64,000 nucleotides of DNA from Perilla frutescens (taxonomy: Eukaryota; Streptophyta; Magnoliopsida; Lamiales; Lamiaceae). The DNA is taken from the NCBI GenBank assembly GCA_026008535.1, contig BRKX01000015.1, positions 20,171,501 through 20,235,500 of the forward strand, written 5' to 3'. The notes under the pieces were generated by a model, which saw only the letters and a program-made list of their open reading frames with translations, did no database searches and was not told where the DNA came from. Position 1 is the first letter of the stretch. Every line of letters starts with the position of its first letter. Shown piece by piece: positions 11,590-23,064 of this stretch. Made by a program: the position numbers and the translations under genes.

Positions 11590-11910
11590 CTGTATTCAAG
11601 TGGAAATAGGTCAAATTAGTCGGTTAAATTTTTAAAAAACTTAATTTAGCCACAAACTTTTAAATATATATTATTTAGGCAGAATTACTATATTGCCCAT
11701 GCTCAGCGCGCAGAGCCAGCGTGCAGGTGTGCTTTGAGCAGGTGCCGGATTGCTGACGCGTGTGTGCACTTGCACGCTGAGTCCAGCGCGCACAGGGATA
11801 TTTTTGTTCAAAGTGGCTAAAATATATATGTTTAAAACTTACTGGCTAAAATAAATATGTTTTAAAGTTTAAGTGGCTAAAATAAGTTCTGCGTCTAACA
11901 TCAACTAACC
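11590..11910. repeat. Hairpin-forming element with GC-rich core
   Basis: AT-rich arms contain TTAGCCAC on the left (about 11650) and three GTGGCTAAA / TGGCTAAAATA copies on the right (about 11813-11882). They enclose a GC-rich core (11700-11795) in which CAGCGTGCAGGTGTGC pairs imperfectly with GTGCACTTGCACGCTG. No open frame is present. It is probably a non-autonomous fold-back element; the family is unknown. Confidence 0.5.
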
Positions 11911-12166
11911 TTTTATGAATAAATAAATAAATAAAAATAAAATAAAATAGAAACAAAAACAGAATACACCTATCCAATACAGTGCCCATTTTCACACATA
12001 ATTTGACCTATTTTTATATTCAATACAATGATGTTTCCCCTTTCCCAACATTAATTCAGCGCGCACACACACACATTCTCTTTATTTTTATCTTCTTTTT
12101 GATGGTCAACTCCCTATTTATCTCTCATGCACATTATACTTACATCTCATGTACATTATTACTTTT

Positions 12167-12382
12167 TTTTATGTTGAGGGTAACCAGCAGCCGCTACCGT
12201 GGTGCGCACTGGGTAAACCCTGCTCCTGTGTAATAGTCTGCAAATATACACAGGGGAGGTAAACCACACTTGGCAGGCCAGGTGTGACAGGCTCACACCT
12301 AGTGGTATAGGTGGTGGATCGATCTTGAGACCTTTGGCCTCAAGATAATATTACTCCACCACTAGGCCATCTCCAAGGGGAC
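12167..12382 (-). mobile_element. tRNA-derived SINE
   Basis: Read on the minus strand it starts with a tRNA-like head: A-box-like TGGCCTAGTGGTGG and a B-box-like region that is here degenerate (GATCGATCC). It ends in an A-rich tail. A 14-bp direct repeat, ACATTATTACTTTT, flanks it at 12153-12166 and 12383-12396 and serves as the target-site duplication. It is about 80% similar by eye to the copy at 52353-52568. Confidence 0.85.
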
Positions 12383-12396
12383 ACATTATTACTTTT

Positions 12397-12598
12397 GTAA
12401 GTATAGACACAAGAGGTTTCTCTCACTACTCTCACTCACTTTCTCGGTCACTGCACACACATGCACTCTGACAATTCATTTTTCCCAAAATGAAAACCTA
12501 CCAAAACTTTAATTTAAACAAATCCAACACTAGATTTGGAAAAAAGACAAACTGGCATTTATTTCTCTTCAAGGAACACTCCAGCGTGTGGGTGGGTA

Positions 12599-12637
<39 letters not shown>

Positions 12638-13018
12638 CTAACATTTCAAGACAGATTATTACTCTCTATCTCTCTACTGTAAAATGTTTGGAAATTATCA
12701 ACCAAAACTTCCACACAACTCTTCTTTTCTTTCTTGTCACAGCCATCGACACACCACACACGCATATCTTAAATTTTATATTTTTCTTTCATCATCATTT
12801 TTTTACACATGCATCAACTCACATGCATTTAAATTTATATAAAACAGTTTTCTCATACAATAAACATAAAAATAAAAAGAATGGAAGATAAGGGGTGTTC
12901 CCATATTTTGGGATCTTTTAGGATTAAACTTGAATTTTGGCATTCAAAACACTATATCTTAAAATAAAATAAAGAAAATGGTAGAGGACGAAGAGAGTAA
13001 TTTGCTATTATGATTGCA
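12397..13018. other. No gene seen
   Basis: AT-rich and pyrimidine-rich sequence with a TA run at 12608-12630. The 133-codon open frame at 12490-12891 is low-complexity (His, Phe and Tyr rich) with no recognisable domain, and I do not call it. Confidence 0.6.
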
Positions 13019-13525
13019 TGTTGGATCCGGTCACCGGAAAAAGTCACCGGATAAGCTCTAACTTGCGGCCATGGTGGCCCTTTTCCGGCCGTTACAGCCT
13101 TCATCTCCCTACCAAACATGTCCCAAAGTGTTTGTAAGGTGAAAGGAAGTTTAAATATCGAATTTTAGAAAATTTGACAGAATTTGGATTTTTCCGGCAA
13201 CGGTGGGTGGTGGTCTGGCGGCGGCGCTCCGCCTCCAGCCACCTTGCCGAAAATCGCCCCATACTGGAAGAAGATGGAGGAGTACAGAGCTCACCTTTTG
13301 AAATGAGAAAGAAAGTGAATTTTAATTGATTTAAGGTGTATTTATATTTATTCTTGTTGGGCTAAGAGGGTCAAAACATTATTTTCATTTAGAACTGGGC
13401 CTGCTGTTAATAAATTCGAGTTAAGCCCACTAAACTAGATTGGGCTCTAAAATAAAATCACCCCCTTCTAACTAATTTGGCCCAAACCTATAATGATCCA
13501 AATCATAATATCTTAGGGTACTACA
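13019..13525 (-). mobile_element. Probable solo LTR of a Ty3/Gypsy element
   Basis: The minus strand starts TGTAGTACCCTAAGAT, typical of LTR starts in plant chromovirus elements. The + strand segment begins TGTTGG and ends TACTACA, so it is TG...CA bounded and about 507 bp long. A GC-rich segment lies at 13190-13260. No matching 5-bp target duplication is visible (TTGCA against ACAAC), so the ends or the identity may be wrong. Confidence 0.4.
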
Positions 13526-13749
13526 ACAACCTTGCTTGTGGAAAGCTTTGAAGCACCAAAATAATTGTTTTGAGATTTTGGTTCTACTTTTCTAAAGCCC
13601 ATTAATTCTTGCTTTTAGATTTTCCAATCCACCCAACAAGTGTAGCAATAAGACTCATAAGTTTTGCAGGCGTAGATGTCACTCCCACTGGCGACGAGGT
13701 TGTGCTTGCCAAGGCTACGCGTTGAACCTGCGGCCAGGTTATTTACGAG

Positions 13750-14191
13750 GGGGTGAGGGCCGTCTCAATCATTTTGTAGGCCCTATACAAATAATAAAAT
13801 TTAGGCCTTAAAATTAAAAAAAAATGTTATAATTTTTATAATTATAGTAATGTTGTTAGAAAGACTAAAAATTCAAAATATTGTATTTATAGTATTGATA
13901 ATATTCTCAATACAACATTAAACAAATATATATGAATCTTCTACAATTTTAAATAAAAAGTGATACTCTTCTCTTTGAAGCAAATTCATCATTCAAATCT
14001 TCATATTCAATCTTTTCAAAAATATCATTTTCTATGGCTATCATTGTCAATCCATTAAGTCTTTCTTGTGACATCGTCGAACGTAGATATGACCTCAACA
14101 ACTTTAATTTTGAAAAGCTTATCTCTATAGATGCAACAGTCACATGATTAGTCAATAAAATTCTATATGCGACAATTGTATTAGGAAACAC
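13750..14191 (-). pseudogene. hAT transposase remnant (C-terminal dimerisation region)
   Basis: The 80-residue open frame at 13949-14191 matches the C-terminal dimerisation domain of plant ZMYM1-like/TTF-type hAT transposases (FPNTIVAYRILLTNHVTVAS, FSKLKLLRSYLRSTMSQERL, MIAIENDIFEKIEYEDL). Downstream, at about 13750-13790, is GAGGGCCGTCTCAA...GGCCCTATACAA, typical of a hAT end. The rest of the transposase and the other end are missing. Confidence 0.8.
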
Positions 14192-15206
14192 AATCTAAAC
14201 CTTTCAAAAACTTCAAAATATCAAGGTTCCTATAGTCGTTCAAGGAATCAGAATCAGAATAAAGGAATGAAAGAATTCATTTATGCAGATAATAGAATTC
14301 TCCATCAATTTGCTCAAGTAGATAATTAATTAAATTTAGATTTCTGAATCATTCAAACAAAAAAAATTAAACAAAAAATCAGATAATAGATTTGCTCTCG
14401 GGCTGCGCGTGCGACGGTGCTGCACACTCGACTTGCGAGATGAACCTATGCGCCGGACTGCGGGCAGGGATGAACCCAACACCATTTTTTCCGGCGACGT
14501 TTTATACACTTATAATTATTCTCTTGTCGCCCCATCCCGTGATTTCAATATTCTGTATATCTTCTTCCCCCCACCCCAACTGAGAAGCCAGTGCAAGTGA
14601 GATTTCCATAGGCTTGCCGCCATGACTTTCCTCTAATTATTTCCTTCTTCTTAAGCTTAGTCCTAAGAATTACTTTTGAACTCCCGCTCCAGTCATGAGT
14701 TGGACACTAAATTGCAGAATTGTGAGGAGAGATTGACGATTCGGAGATGAGGATTTGGGAAGGCCACGGGAATGAGAGATAGGATGGAGAGTGGAGACAA
14801 GTCTTATATATATTTTTTTAAGAAGTTGTTTCATTTGTATGTTTTCTTTTTTAATTTTTTAAAATATTAATGTGAAGGTGTTACAGTAAATATGAATAAA
14901 ATAAATATATTTAAAAAAATACCGTCAAAAAAAAAAGTTCTCCCGTGAAGACTTTTAATTGGGTGTATTTTGAGAGAGAGGGAATACGGGAATTAAAAAT
15001 AAAATTGATGGAATCTAGAAAACTTTGAAAATGAGTTTACACTAGAGAGAGTGATATATAAATGCTAAATAGACAAAGGCGAAATGCATTTATTCAATTA
15101 ATACGACCTCAAAAGAGAAGGTTTATGCAAGAAAAAGTTGTGCGACACTACTCTAAACAACATATATATAATATTAAACTAATCTAAAAACTCCCATTTC
15201 CCTTAA
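14192..15206. other. No gene seen; 3' flank of the MYB-CC gene
   Basis: Two overlapping 63-codon frames at 14392-14600 lie in a slightly GC-richer patch but have no recognisable domain. The last part is the downstream region of the minus-strand transcription-factor gene. Confidence 0.5.
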
Positions 15207-16489
15207 TTAACTGTTCAAATCTATGAGTTTAGGAGCTGAATCGAACAATGTCAACCTCTGTGATTGCTCTACTACATGGCTCCTCTTCCTCTCAGTAGGT
15301 GCAGGATGCATTTCCATGAGAGAGAGAGAGATGAAGTTTCCTCCTCGATGATCATGCTGTGTTTCTTCCTTCCTCCAAGAGCACTCAGACGATGCTAGAG
15401 AACTCTCTAGTGATCCATGATGCCCCAACACGTTGTTTCTATTGTTGTCGTTGATGATCAACGAGCCTTGTTTCTGCGTAGAATCCACCATTGACACCAA
15501 TTCTGCAAGCTCAGTTCTTGCATTTTCTGCTTCAGTGGAGCAAGAACCATATTCGGAGATGGTGTGCTGCGCTTCTCTCAACACTGATTGTAGATACTTC
15601 CCTTGAGCTTCCACTCTTAGCTGCAATTGTTTCTGAACCTGAAATATTTTAATTTGATCAATTTATTTAATATATATATACGACTCTTACGTACATTGAT
15701 GCTGAGTTCGTTTGCTCAGTTTATAATTATATATATACTTCGATTTGCTCGTGAAGTTTCCTCTGCACCTCCATTTGCATTTGTAGAGCTCTCGTGATCT
15801 GCAAACTTCTGATAAAAACGCAGATCGATTTAATTAATTTGCAGTGATGATTTCTTGAACTGACTATATTTTTCAAGAATTTAATTAATATTGTGTAGCA
15901 TGCATGCATTACTCGTTAATCTGGTCTTTAGCTCCGTCTGAGGGTAAGTCCTGGGTAGTCTTGCTGTTGCTGGTGAAGTGATGACTTACGTCTGAGGGGA
16001 GGAGAGAAAATTCATCAGTTAACGATCAAGTTTTCTTGCTTGATTAAGCTAGCTACTAATTACCTTGATGCGTAATTTGGTGGCACGTTTGCGAATTCTG
16101 GCTCCTTCCCATCCTATATTTCTGCAGTGAATTGAAATTGAAATAAGGCAGGCTGTAACGTTGAATTGAATCTTAACCAATAATCAAAAGAAATATTATA
16201 TATATTTGGATGAGATTATAGTATCATATATTGCCTGTAAATGGCTCTTGAGGTGGTACAAAGTGAGTCCATGAACGCCCATGAGCCTCATCAAGGATTT
16301 GGGTGTAGCTTCTGTATTATGTAACATTATGTATCATATGAAATGAATGTATACATATGATCGATGGAGGAGAAGGTATACTCAACTGTGTGCACCACCG
16401 AGTTGGTCGACGGCGTGGACGAACCGTTGGTGAAGCTCTGAAGTCCATTTGAGTCTAGGTTTGGCATCACTTGATAAAACCAGCCTCAT
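15207..16489 (-). CDS. MYB-CC (GARP/PHR1-type) transcription factor, PHL8-like
   Basis: Six exons join in frame to 272 residues: 16489-16387, 16311-16235, 16121-16064, 15991-15913, 15808-15739 and 15638-15207. The start is the ATG at 16489, because an in-frame stop lies just upstream. A G2-like MYB DNA-binding domain opens the protein (about residues 8-62: KPRLKWTSELHQRFVHAVDQ, then GGAHKATPKSLM and TLYHLKSHLQKYR). A MYB-CC coiled coil follows (ITRALQMQMEVQRKLHEQIE then LQLRVEAQGKYLQSVLREAQ). C-terminal ARTELAELVSMV and SLESSLASSE resemble Arabidopsis PHL8, so I suggest a PHL8-like nuclear factor that binds DNA as a dimer; relatives act in phosphate-starvation responses. The family call is firm, the paralogue less so. 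Intron 2 has a GC donor (CAG/GCAATA at 16234-16233). Confidence 0.9.
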
Positions 16490-17607
16490 TTCAATTCCTT
16501 AACTAATGCAATAAGGTTTTTTTTTTATTTCTTTATAATGTACTATATATGTTTTTGTCTCTCTAGCTATATGAGGAAACAAGTGTGAGCTAGCTAGGGA
16601 ATATATGCCGTGAGCTGCATGCATGTGTCTCTTTTTTCCTTTCTCCCATTTCTCATTTGGATCGATATCGAACTTTCTTTTATTAATTCTGTTTTCTGGG
16701 TTTTTTCTCTTAATTTCTTCTTTGACTTGGAAGATTGGAGAGAATCTCTGATGCACAGAAAGCAATACACTTCCACTTGAGCCTCAAAAGAAGAGAAGTA
16801 CATGTACATGTGGTTTTAATTAATTTGTGTTTTATCTGTGTGTGTGTGTGTGTTTGATTCCCATGAGTTTACGCAGTCCCCACCATGATAGTTGATAGAT
16901 AATGGATCTTTGATTGAAAAATTTAATGATATATATATATATATATATATATATGCTGCAAAATGGATCGCCAAATTAAACGAGTATTTCAATTCTCTTC
17001 TCTCTCTCTAAAAGGAGTACTAAATGACCTCAAGTAGCAACTGGTGTCTGCTGCTTTAGCCAATGACTCGTGTTCGAGTTAATTTGAGCTCGAATTTGAG
17101 TTAATCATACGTAGTTGGGGATATTAATGATGGTATATGCTTGTAGTTGAAGCAAGGAAGATCGAGAGGAATATATATTATGATTATATTAGTGATATAG
17201 ATATAGATATGGATGTGGCCCAAAAGTTTGGACATTGGTGTAAGAAAAGTAGAGCAAATGAAATAACTTTCTCTTTAAGCAGCAGGTGTACGTACTTGAA
17301 TTTCTTTTACAACACTTTAATAAATTCGAAAACGAGTAAAGGAGATTCTTTGGAATTTTTAAGGTGAGTAAGAGAAGGTCGGAAGAATCAAAACTTTGTC
17401 TAGCTCTCATCTCATGGATTATTATTCTTCTCTTTTCGGACCCCATGCACCCCACCCCATCAGACACGAATATTGGACTCAGATCGTGTATATATAGAGA
17501 AAGTGTGTGTGTGTGTGTGTGACACCAATATTATAATTAATATATATAGCCTCACGAACTCGGTAAAGTGCAACAAAGAATTCATGGATAATTATATGTA
17601 GTGCTAG
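16490..17607. other. Upstream region of the MYB-CC gene with microsatellites
   Basis: Contains (GT)n at 16839-16853, (TA)n at 16929-16953, a CT-rich stretch at 16995-17010 and (GT)n at 17504-17521. Short open frames have no recognisable content. A 5' untranslated region and promoter for the gene at 16489 should lie here, but I cannot place a TATA box with confidence. Confidence 0.5.
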
Positions 17608-18592
17608 GAGCATCCCCAGTGCTAAGCATTTATTTAGTGTAGATTCTGCATTAAATAGATGTAATTTCAGCACTAGTTTTTTTACAGTTTCAATATTCTG
17701 TATCAAATTTTATTTTGTTTTATAATTGAAACATGAATATGTTTAATGATTCACTATTTTTCTAAAAATGATAATTATCCAATATTAATAACTTTTAATT
17801 ATATATTTTTTAAAAAAAATATACTATTAAAAAATTATTCCAAGCACATATAATGTGCTTGGAATAATAAAAGTACTGTAAATAATCATCAAACGCTTAC
17901 AATTAGTAAAAATATTACAAGACTACAACACTTATGAAAATACATATATTTTGGCATCAATACTCAAAATTAGTATATTTTTGCCACATATGTTCCACTA
18001 ATGCATTTCTTGATTTCTCTATATCGAGCAAAAAATTCATTGAACCGAATATTATCATTTGTTGGCTACTCAACAATTGGAGTCGATATTTCATCTCTTT
18101 CTTCAAATGGAGCACTTATATTACGCTCATCTTCAATGATCATGTTGTGCATAATAATACATACTAAAATTATATCAAGTAATATGTCTTTATGCGAAAA
18201 GCGTGAAAGTCCAACAACAATCGCAAATTGTAATTTGAGCAATCTGAATGCTCGCTCAAGTGCTCAACATCCTTTCTACATGCTTCTTGTCTCGTTGCAA
18301 AATATTTTTTCATTGGACCACGTGGATCATGAATAGTTTGAACTAAATGAATATTTATTTAGATGATTTATAATTTAAATTAAGTGAATATATAATTTAT
18401 AAATTAAATTAAATTTATTAGATAATCTATTTAATAATAATTTTAAATAACAAAACAATTCATTAAATATTGTGGACTCATCAGCACCAATTTGGTGCAG
18501 CACCAAATTGGGGCATGATTTAGGATAGCATTACTGCATTAGAGTGGATTTCTGCACCAAATTAGTATTTTAGTCGAACATTGGAGATGCTC
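17608..18592 (-). mobile_element. PIF/Harbinger deletion derivative with transposase remnant
   Basis: Terminal inverted repeats GAGCATCCCCAGTGCTAA (left) and, reverse-complemented, GAGCATCTCCAATGTTCG (right) are flanked by TAG and TAA, close to the TWA target of this superfamily. The minus strand around 18330-18000 encodes the end of a Harbinger transposase in two frames: HDPRGPMKKYF, RKDVE, then after a frameshift DIILVCIIMHNMIIEDERN and NEFFARYREIKKCI. The N-terminal part is gone, so it is non-autonomous. Confidence 0.85.
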
Positions 18593-18618
18593 TAAGTCCC
18601 TGAATACTTTAGGTGTTT

Positions 18619-18945
18619 CAATGCATGTTGCACTTTTAAATTATGAGTTTTTTTTAGTTTTTTTCTCAATTTATTTTGTTGTGATTTAGTTTAATTTTAA
18701 TTTACAATTATTTTTTAAGGTTCACCCAACCCAATTAGAATATATAATTAATTTTTAGTATTTAATTATCAGTTTTCAGTTAATAAATTATTATTATGGT
18801 TGATTATTTTGAAATTAAATTTTATAATTTTTTAAATTCTTTTTTATTAAGAAATGTTGGTTATGATTATTAATTTTCTAACTAATTTTTATTTTTTAAT
18901 AAATATTATAAAAATCATAAATTTGATAGTGAAAAAAAAAAAAAA
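18619..18945 (+). repeat. Truncated copy of the CATGTTACAC-TIR repeat family
   Basis: It matches 52834-53174 along most of its length: a TTGTGATTTAGTTTAATTT core, GGTTCACCCA and CATAAATTTGATAGTGAAA. The left terminus CATGTTGCACTTTT is present. The right terminus is replaced by unrelated sequence after an A-run at 18932-18946. Confidence 0.75.
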
Positions 18946-19518
18946 ATGCGGCAGGAAATTTGGATGGGGTGGCAAGTGGGAACATAATTGTCATCTTCAA
19001 AGTCATGGGAATCAGAGGCCTTTTTTTGAAGTCTAGTGACTTTTTGTCACACGATACTGATAATGATGAACATAAGCGTGAAGTGTAAATTTGATTGTTG
19101 ATTATTTAAAAAAAAAAAAAAAAAACTCCAATACTAAAACAATGGGATCGAATTTCTTACATATATATGTTAAAATATATATCTAAAATGTCTCATTTAC
19201 TAGCTTTTCCTAGAGATAAATATTCTAGAACTATTCATGCAAATGCAATTGTGTAAGACTTTAATTTGGTCTCAACATATGAAGGGTGTTCTATGTTACA
19301 AAGGAATATTAATAAAGCAAACACAATAATAATGATCTCAGACATTATTTGTAGCTCTAGTGGGTGACACCTCACATCCACTTCCTCCACTCAAAACATT
19401 GTTAATTTTTCTAATTTCATAACTTTCATTTGGCTTTTGTCGATACTCGATAGTTATTTCAGTGGTTTACATAAACACTTTTCCTTGTAATGTTTTGAAT
19501 TCATTAAAAGATATTCCA

Positions 19519-19555
<37 letters not shown>

Positions 19556-20381
19556 TAGATTCCATGATCCTTTTCCTCCTTTCTCCAAATGGCTATACCT
19601 TACACAATCCTCAATTTGTCTCCTACTAATTGTAATTTTATTTTTTATTTTTTTACTTTTCAACATTGAGTGTGTCACTTCACGAGAGATTGGTATTTTA
19701 ATTTTTTGAGTTTTTTTATTTGTATTTATTTTCATTTTTCTTTATTTGATAAGAAATTAAAGTACCAAGAAATGTTAATTAATGGCTGCTTGAAGGGCCA
19801 TAATTAGTTCATTACGCTAATTAATTGCTGCCTCTTTTTTAATTATTCCTCAAATTAGAACTGGCAAACACATGGGGTCACCTAAATTATATAAGATGTT
19901 GATGATCTGTCCAAAGTTGTGCAACTTGATTTTAGTTTTTGGAAGTAGATAATTGATAATGTGACAACTCTTTGATGACTAATTAAGTCTAATTAATGCA
20001 AAGGTTTATTCTATTCTATTACAAATTGTGAGAGGTTATGGCTAAGTGTATGAAACAGTTTTCTGCAATAATCTGCAAACTCAATTATTGTTGATTTGAC
20101 AAATAAAAACATTGGAATTCACAAAGCCAATGGTAATAAAAATCATTCCCGAGGGACATATATAGAGTATGTTGCTAAGAAACCGCAGCATAATTCTTAT
20201 TAATAGCTAGTTAATTTCATACATACTATATCAATTAAATGATCTAGCTAGTCAGAGAAAGCTAGAACAACATGCAATTACATGCAAGAAAGGTACAACT
20301 CGATTAGTTACTAAAATGTACTAGACATATTGCATTACGTACAATCGCAAGAAGCGCATAACATAGCATCTTTATAATTAA
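18946..20381. other. No gene seen
   Basis: AT-rich intergenic sequence with poly-A at 19109-19125 and a (TA)n microsatellite at 19519-19552. I see no exon with supporting splice sites. Confidence 0.6.
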
Positions 20382-20882
20382 CTATTCTTTAACTGGTGGA
20401 TTTGGAGTGTGACGGTTATTTGCTCCCGATCCAGGATAATCCCTGTTTATCTCCAAATCCATTCTTCCCTCAAACCACTCATTTATCATCGGATTTTCCT
20501 GTTACAATAGCCCCAAAACGAGACGTCGAAATTAAAAAAATCATTCGAATTCGTTTAGTCAAACTCGTAAACTAATGATGTAAAAATATATACCTGCAAT
20601 TTATTCTCGGGTGAAGTAACAGCCCGCGTTTCATGCATCACGTTTATGGCCCCTAAAGGAAGGAAACAAACAAAAAAAACACGATATTTGAGTTATAAAG
20701 CATATATAAACCAAGGAATATATGTATGAAATAACTTGTTAATTAATTATATCATCAGAAATGAGGAGGATCGGAGTATATATAAGATAATTTGATTTAC
20801 TCGTGGTTGGGAGATCGAGGAAGGAAATAAGGAGAGAGAAAGCTAGCAGAGAGAGAAGTAAGTGAAGGGGATTGGGTGCCAT
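20382..20882 (-). CDS. PSY-type tyrosine-sulfated peptide precursor
   Basis: Three small exons join in frame to an 85-residue preproprotein: 20882-20801, 20652-20594 and 20498-20382, with GT-AG introns. Residues 1-27 form a typical signal peptide (MAPNPLHLLLSLLAFSLLIS core). A variable linker follows, then near the C-terminus an acidic lead-in (RMDLEINR) and the candidate mature peptide DYPGSGANNRHTPNPP. The Asp-Tyr start (a tyrosylprotein sulfotransferase site), Asn, His and Pro spacing fit the PSY family (PSY1 begins DYGDPSAN). Known: PSY peptides are secreted and sensed by leucine-rich-repeat receptor kinases to balance growth and stress. The exons are 59-117 nt, so a simple ORF scan misses the gene. 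An alternative is a related but distinct sulfated-peptide family; the fit to PSY is good but not exact (HTP rather than HDP). Confidence 0.8.
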
Positions 20883-23059
20883 TTTGTTAGCACTATTAAG
20901 TAGCATTTGGTGTGTTTAATGTATGAGTGTCTTGAAAAACCTGCTGTTCCCTATTTATATAAGCTAATATATGATGCATGTTAAGACATGCAGTTTAATT
21001 TGTGATGAAAAAGAATCCTGTTGTGGAAGGGTACCTAACCTAAAATGTGGGCAGCCTGTCTGCTTTTTGATGAATAAATATTATCATGTGGGATTTAGCA
21101 GGATCCCAAATTTTTTTGAACGTTTCATGTTAAACTATGATTTCCACACACACATTTTTTTGTCATTTTAATTAATAGATATATTAATAGTGGCGCACTT
21201 GCTAAGAAATAGATTTAAGTAAGTCAATGGTTAGAAAAAAAAAAAAAAAAAGTCTTGTAAGTTCAACTAAATCATCAGAATTTAATTGCGTTGGTAACTA
21301 TTAATCAATGTCATTTTAATGGACGTAATTATCTGTTATGTTACAAGACGAGGAATTAATTACTTCTAATTAGCGGAGCTTAAATAGAATTAATGTGCAG
21401 TCTCCCTAATTAATCTTAACGAATTGATCAAGATTTGCAAAGATTCCTCAATGAACATAAGATTGATTGTCTATTGATATCCGAGTTAGCTAGTTTAAAC
21501 TTAATGAATATTATCCGATCCTCTCAAAGATTTTATTAATTAGTTTTTGTAGCTAGCTCTAGCTAGAAGTTAGTACAGTACGCACAATCAAGCACAGTAG
21601 TACTTAATTTGTCCAAATGCTCCTTAGTGCGTTTTGGTCGGCCAAAATTGAAAAGATGCTGCTGTGAGAGAGAGAGAGAGAGAGAGAGAGAGTATATGTA
21701 TGTGTGTATGAATAAATTTAGTGAGAAACTGTGATGATTACTCCATTAATCTTTCAACCTGAAAATGCAACTACTTAATTAAGTGTTAGATGAGATTAAT
21801 GTGGGAATATTGCAATGAGACTAGGTGATTGCGATGAGAATGGGAGGCACGTGTTGGGGCGTAGATTGCATCACAAATCTTGATGTCATATTTCCATTGT
21901 CTTCTTTAGATGTTAGTGGCAACGTCGTTGGATACCAAATAAATTTGTTGCCTCGATCATTATTCTCCTTTCATGTAATCGATATATATCTTATAGCTAC
22001 AAATATTATACTATGTAATAAAATCTATTTACGTATCATTTAGTCCTTTTTTATGAGGCCTTTCTTACAGTAACATTGCTCCACTTTTTCTCATGTTTTA
22101 TAAAAAATATGTTCCATATACTCTGTCTTATTAGTGTTAATAAATATTAAATAATATATGTAAAATTATAACATCATTAAATACATGTAACGTGTATGAA
22201 TGATACAATAATAAATGAGTGTAAGATAATTGGCAACATAAAATTTCATGTGTAATAACATTGATATCATTATAGGTTATATAATTTTATGGTGCCGCCA
22301 TCTTTAAGTATTACCAGGGTCCAGGAATAGCTGGTAAAATAAGTTACAACTTAAAATATATATATAATAAATAAAGCATTTAATTTCAAACTAAACATGT
22401 TGTTTATATTTTTAAATATATAAATCGTTTATAGTATTATAACAGTTTTTTTTTTCTTTTTGTGTGTGGATATTATTTTTCTTTATTTTAATTACTTAGA
22501 ATCTTGATGAGGAATGAATATAACCACTTGTTGAACAATTATTTCACGCACTTTCTTTTACAAGCTAAGTATCTTACTTTTTTTTTTCTTCTTCTTCTTT
22601 TTTTTTTTTTGAAGTAAGAGACTCAATAAAAGTTTCTTATGCATTTTAAAAGATTTATTCTTTTAGTAAAATCATAGATATCTGTATCAATATTTTTAAT
22701 ATATTTAAGTGTATAATTAGACAAAAACCGAATATCGGAATACTTTATTTGATGATTTGATTGATAAAATTGTTTTGCTAGATCTCAAATTTCTTTTCTT
22801 TTTTTATCATTTAATGCACTGTACTCCTCTGCACGTTGAGGCCGGGTTTGAGCCAATGGATCGGGTCATATTAAATTTCATAATTGTAGTTGAGCCCAAA
22901 TCATATAGCCCACGAAACTAAAATTAGCCCAAACTTGGGCGGCTATAGAAAAATTATCAGATTATAATTCCGTAATTATTCGAGTTTTTTTTTTTTTACT
23001 TCTTTTTTATCACTATTTTAGTTGACTAAAATATCTAAAATAAATATGAAATATTAGTT
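20883..23059. other. No gene seen; upstream region of the peptide gene
   Basis: A TATA-like TATTTATATAA (20951-20961) lies about 70 bases upstream of the peptide start. A GA-rich microsatellite is at 21667-21692. The rest is AT-rich intergenic DNA; the short frames at 20971-21171 and 21825-22043 have no recognisable domain. Confidence 0.5.
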
Positions 23060-23064
23060 GTTTC

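Noticed and set aside
12240..12382. Possible tRNA gene
   Set aside because: The tRNA-like boxes belong to a SINE with an A-tail and target duplication, and no cloverleaf with an anticodon stem can be drawn.
12490..12891. 133-codon frame rich in His, Phe and Tyr
   Set aside because: Built on TA and TTC low-complexity sequence; no domain, no splice or promoter support.
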